DNA of 15,024 bases from Desulfatitalea sp. (lineage in GTDB: Bacteria; Desulfobacterota; Desulfobacteria; Desulfobacterales; Desulfosarcinaceae). The notes below the pieces were generated by a model, which made no database searches, had not been told where the DNA came from, and worked only from the letters and a program-made list of their open reading frames with translations. Of the stretch, positions 6,051 through 13,601 are shown piece after piece. The number at the start of each line of letters is the position of its first letter. The stretch's first letter is position 1. The stretch covers positions 1 to 15,024 of the forward strand of contig JABDRH010000537.1 of the NCBI GenBank assembly GCA_013041835.1, in the 5' to 3' direction. Position numbers and translations under genes: made by a program.

Positions 6051-7616
6051 TTAAACTGTGATGGTGCCGGACACGGTTTCCCGCTCTTCGTCAAAATCAA
6101 ATCCCGGCCAGATGCCGATGGATTTGAGGATGGAATCCTGTGGATGGTACTTTCGAAAAATTTGATAGTAGTACGCGGCCTCCTTGCTGTTGATGACGGC
6201 ATCGGGATGCTGCTCTTGGATACGCTGAAAGTCGTCGTCGGAAATTTCACTTTCCGCCAGGCGTTCGCCCAGATGTTCGCATCCGGCGCCCTGGGTGTAC
6301 TGCAGCTTATAGCGCCACAGGATGTCATCGGGCAGCAGGCCTGTACCTTCAAAGGCTTTGCGTAAAATCCATTTTTCAACCTTCTGGCCATCTTGCTCCC
6401 TGATTTTAAGATCCGGGGATATCTTCATGCCCAGGTCGATCATGTCGGTATCGAAGAAAGGCACGCGCAACTCCAGGCTAAAAAGCATGCCCATGCGGTC
6501 GGCGCGCTGCAAGTTGATGTTGTGCACGCCTTGAATCAGGCGCCGGCCCTCGGCGTTCACTTTGTTCAGGGCCAGCCGCTTCATGTAATGATATCCGGCG
6601 AATATTTCATCGGCCCCTTCACCGGTCAGCACCACGGTCACCTCCTCGGCCGCCAACCGGCAAGTGAAGTAGCACGGCACGGCGCAGCGCACCAGGGAAG
6701 GATCGTAGGTTTCCAGTTTTTGAATGACACCGGGCAAGGCATCATAATAGTCAGTTTCGGTGATCGTATACTCGTGGTGGTTGGAACCGATGTACCCGGC
6801 GGCAATGCGTGCGGCGATCAGGTCGTCGCTCTCTTTGCCGGCCTCATCCCGCATGCCCACGGAGAAGGTGTGCACATGGGGGATTTCCCGCGCCGCAAGG
6901 GCGGCGATCAGGCTGCTGTCGAGACCACCGCTGCAAAAGGCCCCCACATGAATCGATTTGTCGGCCAGCAATCGCTTTTTCACGGCGTGTTTCAGCGCAT
7001 TGCGGATCAGGGCGGCCGCATGGTCGGTGTCGGTCAGTAAAAAATCCCGCGGGACCGGCACATCGTAGTAGCGCACAAACCCCTGTTCGGGCGTGTAGTA
7101 GTGACCGCAGGGAAACTCATGCACAACCGGAACGCCGGACAGGCTCATGGCCCCCAATTCGGAGCTGAAGTAAAAATGCCCCTCCTTGAAGCCATAGTAC
7201 AAGGGCTTGATGCCGATGGGATCACGGGCCAGCATGACCTGATCCTGGTGGTAGACGGCAAAGGCGAACATGCCGTCCAACTCGCGCACGCAGTCAGGCC
7301 CCTTTTCCTGGAACAGATGCAGCACGACTTCTGAATCGGAGTGGGTGGTGAAGGGATAAGTGGTGCTCAGCCGCCGGCGAATGGCGTTGAAATTGTAGAT
7401 TTCACCGTTGCAGATGATGCCGCTGGCGCCGTCATTGGCCAGAATCGGCTGGTGCCCTTTCAGGACATCGATGATGGACAGCCGCGTGTGCCCGAATGTA
7501 AAGGGCCCGTGGGTATGGATGCCGCGGTCGTTGGGCCCCCGGTGGGGGAGCGCATCGAGCATCCGTTCAATGGTGGCAGTGTCCTCCGTGCCGATACAAC
7601 CGGCGATACCGCACAT
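6051..7616 (-). CDS. Asparagine synthetase (glutamine-hydrolysing)-like protein
   Basis: 521-residue AsnB homologue with both halves intact. The glutaminase domain has the nucleophile Cys2 in MCGIAG, HRGPND at 25-30, RLSIID at 45-50, CNGEIYN at 69-75 and SDSE at 93-96. The synthetase domain has the PP-loop SGGLDSS at 229-235, YDPSLVR at 304-310 and TGEGADE at 331-337. It should move glutamine-derived ammonia onto an ATP-activated carboxylate. Aspartate is the default substrate of the family, but the setting in a methyl-transfer operon allows another acid. It is shorter than E. coli AsnB (about 554 residues) and resembles the type often found in specialised clusters. AAGGAGA lies just before the ATG. 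The neighbouring downstream gene, 47 bp away, is a paralogue lacking a working glutaminase. Confidence 0.92.
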   Translation of the reverse strand: MCGIAGCIGTEDTATIERMLDALPHRGPNDRGIHTHGPFTFGHTRLSIIDVLKGHQPILANDGASGIICNGEIYNFNAIRRRLSTTYPFTTHSDSEVVLHLFQEKGPDCVRELDGMFAFAVYHQDQVMLARDPIGIKPLYYGFKEGHFYFSSELGAMSLSGVPVVHEFPCGHYYTPEQGFVRYYDVPVPRDFLLTDTDHAAALIRNALKHAVKKRLLADKSIHVGAFCSGGLDSSLIAALAAREIPHVHTFSVGMRDEAGKESDDLIAARIAAGYIGSNHHEYTITETDYYDALPGVIQKLETYDPSLVRCAVPCYFTCRLAAEEVTVVLTGEGADEIFAGYHYMKRLALNKVNAEGRRLIQGVHNINLQRADRMGMLFSLELRVPFFDTDMIDLGMKISPDLKIREQDGQKVEKWILRKAFEGTGLLPDDILWRYKLQYTQGAGCEHLGERLAESEISDDDFQRIQEQHPDAVINSKEAAYYYQIFRKYHPQDSILKSIGIWPGFDFDEERETVSGTITV

Positions 7617-7634
7617 GATATCTCCTTTCGTCCA

Positions 7635-8897
7635 TCAGTCCTTGCGTATCTCGAAGATGCCGCACAGGCTGTGTCCGACGCCGATGCCCGGCTGCAGCTC
7701 CATCTCCAGTTTTCTCAAGGAGAAGCCCAGATGGGATTCGATCACATTAGCGCGCACGTCGCCCCAGGTCAACCAGCCGACGCCTTCGATAATGCGCTGC
7801 ATGCAGTACATGGCCTCTTTCAGGGGTTCCGGATAGAACGAACGAATTTCCGGAATCGATGTCAGCACGCCTTTTTCGGAATCATAATGGGACAGCAGCG
7901 CAATGGTGTGCCGCACCAGGGTGTTGGCGGCCATGAAAAACGATTCGAAAAAGTTGTTCAAAAAGTCGTATCCCCGGCGTGGCACGTGATCGACGATGAG
8001 CGTTTCCAGATCGGTGCGGGTATACCCCTCGAACAGGCTGTTGATGCCATACCGCAGCGCCGGGCAGTTGGCGTTGTAGTCGCCCGTCTCAAGATGGCGG
8101 CCCACTAGGATGGAGCGGTCAAAGTATTTCACGGGACGTATGCGGCACCCGGCCTCCTTTTCCGCGCGGTCGATGATGTGCTGGATTTCTTCCTGGCACA
8201 TTAGGCGCAGCGGAAAAGAGGCGACTTTCACCTTGTCACGCTCCTGCTTTGGATAGATGTAGGAAATGCGGTAGTCCATGAAATACGCTTCATCCAACGG
8301 CGCATCCCACAAATCCTGCCACTCATAAGACCAACGCCCCAACCAGTCGCCCACGAAGATGGCCCGATCGGGCGCATGGCGCGCAATGTCGGCCACCAGT
8401 TTGACCGCCTGCTCGTCATGAAAATGGGACCATGTGCCATAAGAGGAGAAGTAAAGATCGAACGGCTCGTGCCGGGTGATATTTTCGGTCAAGCCGTCGG
8501 ACAGATCCTCGCGCATGAACTGCATCTTCGGGTTGACGCCAAAGCAGCTTTCGGCCTGGCACAACAGTTCCTCGTTGATATCCACCCCCACGTAGGTTTG
8601 CAACCGCTCGGGGGTCAGGGCGGCCGTGATGAATTCGTACAGCCCCGGATCCTTGGTGTTGACATCCATGATCAGGTCGTAGCCGTCGCCGTTGCCGCAG
8701 CCCAAGTCGAGGACGCGGATACGCTCCATGCATTCATTTTTACGCGTCACCAGATCATTCAACGCCGGCCGCAGAAACAGACCGGTCAACTGATCTTCCC
8801 AAAACCGACGCACATTGTCGTATTTTCCCAGCAGCCCCGAGGCCTTGTCGTACTTGCCGGTGGTGGCCGCCTGGGTATACGCTTTTTCTTCAGCCAT
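7635..8897 (-). CDS. Class I SAM-dependent methyltransferase, two-part, substrate unknown
   Basis: 420-residue protein. The N-terminal half is a Rossmann-type methyltransferase: motif I VLDLGCGNGDG at 62-72, acidic loop VGVDIN at 103-108, REDLSDG at 129-135 after strand 3, and DLYFSSYGTWSHF at 147-159 around motif IV/V. The C-terminal half (about 230-420) belongs to no family I recognise. It is rich in aromatics and predicted helices, with FLNNFFESFFMAANTLVRH at 312-330 and a G-rich end at 403-413. It may bind the acceptor. The operon position suggests N- or O-methylation of the same metabolite handled by the neighbours, which is inference. A GGAGGAGG ribosome site lies 3 bp before the ATG. 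It starts 24 bp after the corrinoid-protein gene and ends 18 bp before the intact asparagine-synthetase gene, so tight co-expression is likely. Confidence 0.85.
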   Translation of the reverse strand: MAEEKAYTQAATTGKYDKASGLLGKYDNVRRFWEDQLTGLFLRPALNDLVTRKNECMERIRVLDLGCGNGDGYDLIMDVNTKDPGLYEFITAALTPERLQTYVGVDINEELLCQAESCFGVNPKMQFMREDLSDGLTENITRHEPFDLYFSSYGTWSHFHDEQAVKLVADIARHAPDRAIFVGDWLGRWSYEWQDLWDAPLDEAYFMDYRISYIYPKQERDKVKVASFPLRLMCQEEIQHIIDRAEKEAGCRIRPVKYFDRSILVGRHLETGDYNANCPALRYGINSLFEGYTRTDLETLIVDHVPRRGYDFLNNFFESFFMAANTLVRHTIALLSHYDSEKGVLTSIPEIRSFYPEPLKEAMYCMQRIIEGVGWLTWGDVRANVIESHLGFSLRKLEMELQPGIGVGHSLCGIFEIRKD

Positions 8898-8921
8898 GTC
8901 CTCCTCCGCTTCTTTGGATCG

Positions 8922-9605
8922 TCAGCCGGCCATTTGCTTAAGGATATCGATGGCGTGAAAGGCGTCCCGGCAATAGGCGTCGGCGCCGATCTCGTCCGCA
9001 AAGGACTGGGAGGTGGGGGCACCGCCAATGAGCACTTGCACCTGCGAGCGCATGCCTTCCTCGTCCAGGGTCTTGATAATGGCGCCCATCTCCCGCATGG
9101 TGGTGGTGAGCAGCGCCGAAAGCCCGAGATAACGGGCGCCGGTGTCTTTGACCTGGGCCACGATACGTTCGCTGGATACATCATTGCCCAGATCCAGGAC
9201 GTCGAAGCCGGCGCCTTTGAGCATGATGCCCACGATGTTCTTGCCGATGTCATGCAGATCGCCGGCCACGGTGGCCAAAACGAATTTGCCTTTGCTCTGC
9301 ACCCCGGCATCGGCCAGATGAGGCCCCAGCAGGTCCATGGCCGCGCCCACGCATTCGGCCGAAGCCAGCATGTCGGGAATCAGGTACTCGCCCTTGTCGA
9401 ACTTGTCTCCCACGGTCTCCATGGAGCCGGTCAAGGCATTCACGACGACCTTTTTAGCGTCGATGCGTTGTTCGATAACCATTTGCACCAGTTCGGCGAC
9501 GGCCGGCTGGCCCTCGAGCCCTTCGTCATATCCCTCATCCTCCTCGGTCACGCGACCCTGGATGACATTAAAGGCTATTTTTTCGATAATCTCTTGTTCG
9601 TTCAT
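8922..9605 (-). CDS. Corrinoid (cobalamin-binding) methyl-carrier protein, MtgC/MttC-type
   Basis: 227-residue carrier of the methyl group between the MttB-type enzymes and the tetrahydrofolate methyltransferase. The N-terminal helical cap (about 1-92) carries the typical VVNALTGSMETVGDKF (54-69) and YLIPDML (74-80) stretches. The B12-binding domain follows, with GDLHDIGKN at 115-123, in which His118 is the expected lower cobalt ligand. GLSALLTT at 161-168 and IGGAP at 193-197 are the other corrinoid contacts. The ATG at 9605 is preferred over an upstream in-frame start at 9644, because AAGGAG lies 6 bp before it and MNEQEIIEKI is the usual beginning for the family. Only one corrinoid protein is present for two MttB-type enzymes, so it is probably shared. 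It lies 54 bp after MttB-type enzyme B. Confidence 0.95.
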   Translation of the reverse strand: MNEQEIIEKIAFNVIQGRVTEEDEGYDEGLEGQPAVAELVQMVIEQRIDAKKVVVNALTGSMETVGDKFDKGEYLIPDMLASAECVGAAMDLLGPHLADAGVQSKGKFVLATVAGDLHDIGKNIVGIMLKGAGFDVLDLGNDVSSERIVAQVKDTGARYLGLSALLTTTMREMGAIIKTLDEEGMRSQVQVLIGGAPTSQSFADEIGADAYCRDAFHAIDILKQMAG

Positions 9606-9659
9606 GTGTGTCTCCTTTTCGATAAGCAATGCGAGCAAGGTCACCCCTTGCGAATAAAA

Positions 9660-11198
9660 CTAAGTCCACTGCCGCAGACTGGGCAGTATGCCGGGAACAC
9701 GGTCGAATATCTCATCGACGACAGGCTGGGGCAAATGCTTGCGGGGTTGACGGTCGATGCTCTCCAATTCGGCCAACGCCAGCTCCACTACCCGGTCCTG
9801 TTGATCCTTGGCGCCGAAGGCGAACGGCTCCGACACATCTCCGGCATGGATCGCTTTTCTCGCATGGCGGGCGTAAAGACGGTGGCTGGTGCCCATCACC
9901 TTGTTGACCATGGCCACGGCCGCCTTGGCTTCATCTTCGTCAATTTTGGGCGCCCGCAGGCAATGCTTCACTTTGCCGATCAATTCGTTGTCAATGACGG
10001 CCTGGACCGGACAGAAGGTGTTGGTACGATCCAACAGGCCGAAGGCGTAGTGAATGTATTGCGCGCCGGTCATGGCCATGTAGAGGTGGGTGAAAAGTTT
10101 TTCGAACATCGCCTGGGCACCGGGCACTTTGGCATCGCCCACGCCGGCGGTGGAATAGCAGGGGACTTGATAGTGGCGGGCCAATTGGGCGCAATCGATA
10201 TTGTATTGGTTGAATTCCGGGCAGCCGTAAAGGTCGTGCAGGTCGTCCATGCGGGCACGCACCGGCACGCTGCCGTAGAGCACGGGGGCGCCTTCGCGGA
10301 TCAACTGCACCATGGTGATGCCGGCCAGAATTTCGGCATTGATCTGGGCCACCATCCCGGCTTCCTGGATGGGCGCCGACGAACCGCCCTGGGGCGATGA
10401 GGAGATGACCAGCGGCAGACCGGCCTCCACGATGGCGAAGACCTTATCGGCGGTATCGGCCACCAACTGCAACGGGCTTTTGAACACGCAGGCGATGAAG
10501 GAAAGCAGTGGATTCCGGCGCAGGGCCTCCTTGCCACCGGCGATGATCTCAGCCATGCGGACGACGTCGGGCAAGCTTTCCAGACGGGTCAAGCCGGCTT
10601 GCACGTGTTTGGTGATGTTGTTGAGACTGGCGAAGAACTTGTTGACGTCGTGGTTGGTTTCGTCCACACCGGGGTCCTGGATGTTCACCGGCCGGATGAA
10701 AAAATCGAGATGGGTCAGATGTTCGCACAAGTTCGCAGCCCGGCAGAGCAAATCGGCGCTGCCGCGCAGTTCTCGGTACTGGGGGATGCGCAAGGTTTTC
10801 TCCGGCGCCTGGGTGCTGGCAAAGGTATGCATTTCGGTTTCCAGCCACACATTGGTTTCCGAGCCCGAACCAAAGTAAATCCGCGGGGTCTGGGCATCGA
10901 GCATGAGCCGATTGGCGGGATCGCGGGCGCCCAGGATGAAACTGGAAGGGGTTTTGGCCACCGCCTCCTCCACCAGCCCCGCAGGCAGCGACACGCGCCA
11001 CACCGGTTGGCCGTGTTCAGTGGTTTCGCTCACCTTGGCCCCGGCCGAGGCAAAAAGATCGGCCGCACGTTGGCTGTAACACCAGATGCCCGGTTCGGCC
11101 AAAATGGCCAAGGACGCCCGGTGCAGGTGCTGGATCTGATCGCTGTTCAATCGTTCGTAGGGATTAACGATGGTTCCCTGGCGAAAAGCGTCGGACAT
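9660..11198 (-). CDS. MttB-superfamily corrinoid methyltransferase B, divergent, non-pyrrolysine
   Basis: 512-residue member of the trimethylamine methyltransferase (MttB) family, which moves a methyl group from a quaternary or tertiary amine to a corrinoid protein. Family features are SGSETNVW at 111-118, PVNIQDPGVDETNHDVNKF at 170-188, a KHVQAGL block at 197-203, STAGVGDAKVPGAQAMFEKL at 349-368, VIDNELIG at 401-408 and the C-terminal VPGILPSL at 501-508. The frame has no in-frame TAG, so no pyrrolysine is used and trimethylamine is unlikely; a betaine-like substrate is more probable by analogy with MtgB, MtpB and MtcB. It differs from its operon partner in key blocks: GGSSAPIQEAG in place of CGATAPITLAG, and a changed HTRR-type region (HARK). 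It may therefore act on a different substrate or a different methylation state. AGAGGAG precedes the ATG. Confidence 0.93.
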   Translation of the reverse strand: MSDAFRQGTIVNPYERLNSDQIQHLHRASLAILAEPGIWCYSQRAADLFASAGAKVSETTEHGQPVWRVSLPAGLVEEAVAKTPSSFILGARDPANRLMLDAQTPRIYFGSGSETNVWLETEMHTFASTQAPEKTLRIPQYRELRGSADLLCRAANLCEHLTHLDFFIRPVNIQDPGVDETNHDVNKFFASLNNITKHVQAGLTRLESLPDVVRMAEIIAGGKEALRRNPLLSFIACVFKSPLQLVADTADKVFAIVEAGLPLVISSSPQGGSSAPIQEAGMVAQINAEILAGITMVQLIREGAPVLYGSVPVRARMDDLHDLYGCPEFNQYNIDCAQLARHYQVPCYSTAGVGDAKVPGAQAMFEKLFTHLYMAMTGAQYIHYAFGLLDRTNTFCPVQAVIDNELIGKVKHCLRAPKIDEDEAKAAVAMVNKVMGTSHRLYARHARKAIHAGDVSEPFAFGAKDQQDRVVELALAELESIDRQPRKHLPQPVVDEIFDRVPGILPSLRQWT

Positions 11199-11284
11199 GC
11201 GTTACTCCTCTCCGCTAATGATGTGTGACCCGCATCCTGAAGACAACGGGTATTGGTCTCGATTCAATGATGAACGCCGATGCG

Positions 11285-12082
11285 TTATTGCCGCCGTAGC
11301 GCCCGTGAATACTTGCGAAAATGACGGTCCTTGCCCATCAGGGCGTCGCCGGTGCGCGCCGCCTGCATCATATCCGCGTTCAGCGGATCCATGATGGCGG
11401 CGTCAAGCCCCGCGTAAATGGCCATCTGGAGAAATGCCGCGTTGAGCATGGGGCGACCCGGCAACCCAAAGCTGATGTTGGACAACCCCATGACCGTGCG
11501 GGCCTCCGGAAACTCGGCTTTGATGGCGGCCAGCGTGTTCAGTGTCACTTTGCCCTGACCGGCATCGGTGGCCACCGGTAGCACCAGTGGATCGAAGAAC
11601 ACCGACGCCAGCGGCACCTGGTAATCCCGGCAAGCACCGGCAATGGCGCGACAGGCATTGAGCCGGCCCTCAACGGTCCCGGGTATGCCCTGACCATCCA
11701 TGGCCAAAGCCACCACCGGCGCTTCGTAGCGCTGGGCCAGCGGCATGACCGTGGACAGGTATTTGACATCGGCCTTGGTGGAATTGATCATGGCCGGACG
11801 TCCCCCCATGGCCGCCAATCCGGCTTCCAGCACCGCCGCATCGGCGCTGTCGATGCAAAGCGGCTTATCCGTGGCGTCGAGCAGCCGGCTGACGGCCCAT
11901 TGCATGGATTCAATTTCATCCTGCCGGGTGCCGTTACCGGTCCCCACGTTCACGTCGATATAAGCGGCGCCGGCCGCAACCTGACGTTGGGCCAGATCTT
12001 CGAGACGGCCTTCATCCCGTTGCTCGATGATCTCGCGCACAGCGCTGCGGGTGGCGTTGATCTTTTCTGCGATGACAATCAT
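11285..12082 (-). CDS. Methyltetrahydrofolate:corrinoid methyltransferase (MeTr/AcsE/MtgA-like)
   Basis: 265-residue pterin-binding TIM-barrel enzyme that moves the methyl group between the methyl-corrinoid protein and tetrahydrofolate, linking the MttB-type enzymes to C1 metabolism. Visible pterin-site motifs are AEKINATR at 5-12, DVNVGTGN at 43-50, CIDSAD at 76-81, INSTKAD at 99-105, FFDPLVLPV at 162-170 and GLSNISFG at 199-206. The size and motifs match AcsE and MtgA. The ATG at 12082 is chosen because AAGGAG lies 6 bp upstream and MIVIAEKIN is the family start; the longer frame to 12169 runs into the upstream gene. It starts 14 bp after MttB-type enzyme A, so the two are probably translationally close. 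The net direction, demethylation into THF or methylation from it, cannot be read from sequence. Confidence 0.94.
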   Translation of the reverse strand: MIVIAEKINATRSAVREIIEQRDEGRLEDLAQRQVAAGAAYIDVNVGTGNGTRQDEIESMQWAVSRLLDATDKPLCIDSADAAVLEAGLAAMGGRPAMINSTKADVKYLSTVMPLAQRYEAPVVALAMDGQGIPGTVEGRLNACRAIAGACRDYQVPLASVFFDPLVLPVATDAGQGKVTLNTLAAIKAEFPEARTVMGLSNISFGLPGRPMLNAAFLQMAIYAGLDAAIMDPLNADMMQAARTGDALMGKDRHFRKYSRALRRQ

Positions 12083-12096
12083 GGTACGCTCCTTTT

Positions 12097-13554
12097 CTAT
12101 TCCATTAAAAACGGCCGAATGCCGGGGATCTCCGCGACGATGCGACGGCGCACATCCGCATCGATACAAGCCGTCGGTTCGGCATTGAGCACGTTCAGAG
12201 CGAATTGCGTGGCGCGCTGCCGGGCATCCTTGCCGCCGGCGGCCTGCCAGACATCACGGGTTTCCCGGTCGCTGAGTTGCGGCATGAACTGCTCATTGCG
12301 CATGTGCCGCCGGGTGTGCCGCGAAGCGACATAATGGCCCGCCGGGCCCACTTTCTGGATCTCATCAAAGGCCAGCGTGGTATCATCCACACGGATTCCC
12401 TCTACCGCACGCATCACCATGCCGATGATTTCGTTGTCGATGACCAGCTTGTCGAACGAGGCGGTCATGCAAAACTCCAGGAAGCCGGCCGCGTCATGAA
12501 TGAAATTTCCGCCGGCCAGGGCTACCAGCAGGCTAGAAATGGCCGATTCATAACCCGCCTGGGCATCGTTGACCTTGGCGTCGGACATGCCGGCGGTGGC
12601 ATAGATGGGCAGCTCATAGAACTGGGCCATCTGGGAGGCGCCGGCGTTGAGCAGTCCCATCTCCACTGCCCCGGCCAGGTATTTCATATCGCGCAGGTCG
12701 GTGATCGAGGAGATGCAGCCGAAAAGCACCGGCGTGCCGGGGTTGACCAACTGGGCCAGCATGACGCCGGTAAGGGTGTCCACGCAATCGACCACCAGGT
12801 TGCCGGCCAGGGTGATGGGGGCCGTAGCGCCGCACAAGGGTTCGGCGGGCACCACCAGCGGGATGTTGTTTTGGGCCGCTTCGATGGCCAGCCGGCCGTA
12901 CTCTTCGTCCAGTTTGAAAGGGCTGATGATGCAGGCCACCATGGAAATGAAGGGCCGCCGGCGCAAGGCTTCGGCGGACCCGGCGATCATCTCGGCCATA
13001 CGGATCACGTGACGCACGCCCTCGACCGTATATACACCACCCATGACGTGTTTTTTGGTACGGTTGAGGGCCGCGCCGAAACGGTTGACATCGATATCTT
13101 CACGGTCCACGTCGTTGGGAAAAATGTTGAGCATGTAAAAATGAATATTCTCCAGGACATCCACCAGGCGGGCCATGTTCATGATATCGCGCAACTGGGA
13201 ACGGCGGTTGTCATCGGCCCCGGGGTCCTGGACATTCAGGGCAGTGCCGCCCGTGCCCATGTAGACCCGTGTGCCGCCGATCTGAAGATCCAGGGAACCG
13301 TCGGGTTCGCGTCCGCACAGGCTGATCATGGACGGCGCCTGTTTGACCAGCGCCATGACCAAGGCTGGGTCGAACTTGACGATGCGAGTGCCGGTATCGA
13401 CCTTTGCCCCGGCCTTCTCGAATAAGCGCAACGCCTCGTCGTGGTTGACCTGAACCCCCACTTCGGAAAAAACGCGCATTACGGTATGGTGAATGCGCTC
13501 GATATCGCTATCCGTCAGCGGCCGATAGCGGCCGCCAGGTAATCCTTTACGCAT
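12097..13554 (-). CDS. MttB-superfamily corrinoid methyltransferase A, non-pyrrolysine
   Basis: 485-residue enzyme close to the canonical MttB/MtgB pattern, predicted to transfer a methyl group from a betaine-like amine to the corrinoid protein. It shows TGGTALNVQDPGADDNRRSQ at 101-120, PNDVDREDIDVNRF at 146-159, KKHVMGGVYT at 167-176, CGATAPITLAGNLV at 241-254, ATAGMSDAKVNDAQAGYES at 319-337, VIDNEIIGMV at 371-380, GHYVASRHTRRHMRNEQFMP at 406-425 and IPGIRPFL at 476-483. The frame is uninterrupted by TAG, which excludes a pyrrolysine enzyme. AAGGAGAG lies about 10 bp before the ATG; another ATG nearer it is out of frame. It follows the reactivation-domain gene by 47 bp and precedes the MeTr-like gene by 14 bp. 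The substrate may be glycine betaine or another quaternary amine; I cannot choose. Confidence 0.94.
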   Translation of the reverse strand: MRKGLPGGRYRPLTDSDIERIHHTVMRVFSEVGVQVNHDEALRLFEKAGAKVDTGTRIVKFDPALVMALVKQAPSMISLCGREPDGSLDLQIGGTRVYMGTGGTALNVQDPGADDNRRSQLRDIMNMARLVDVLENIHFYMLNIFPNDVDREDIDVNRFGAALNRTKKHVMGGVYTVEGVRHVIRMAEMIAGSAEALRRRPFISMVACIISPFKLDEEYGRLAIEAAQNNIPLVVPAEPLCGATAPITLAGNLVVDCVDTLTGVMLAQLVNPGTPVLFGCISSITDLRDMKYLAGAVEMGLLNAGASQMAQFYELPIYATAGMSDAKVNDAQAGYESAISSLLVALAGGNFIHDAAGFLEFCMTASFDKLVIDNEIIGMVMRAVEGIRVDDTTLAFDEIQKVGPAGHYVASRHTRRHMRNEQFMPQLSDRETRDVWQAAGGKDARQRATQFALNVLNAEPTACIDADVRRRIVAEIPGIRPFLME

Positions 13555-13601
13555 GATGCATGCTCTCCTTTACATTTTCATTATTTAGTGTTGGGTCGGA
13601 A

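Noticed and set aside
6393..8108. Plus-strand frames of 215 and 255 residues
   Set aside because: Antisense to the intact asparagine-synthetase homologue and SAM methyltransferase; no motifs.
8376..10400. 674-residue plus-strand open frame
   Set aside because: It lies antisense to the SAM methyltransferase, corrinoid protein and MttB-type enzyme B, all of which have firm family motifs and ribosome sites. The long frame is a by-product of GC-rich codon bias.
11228..11251. Hairpin ACCCG/CGGGT in the 86-bp gap between MttB-type enzyme B and the MeTr-like gene
   Set aside because: Five base pairs with a 14-nt loop and no T-run; too weak to call an attenuator or processing site.
12205..13425. 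406-residue plus-strand open frame
   Set aside because: Antisense shadow of MttB-type enzyme A; histidine- and glycine-rich low-complexity translation with no recognisable domain.
9660..13554. Pyrrolysine-containing trimethylamine methyltransferase
   Set aside because: Both MttB-type frames run full length without an in-frame TAG, so neither uses pyrrolysine.
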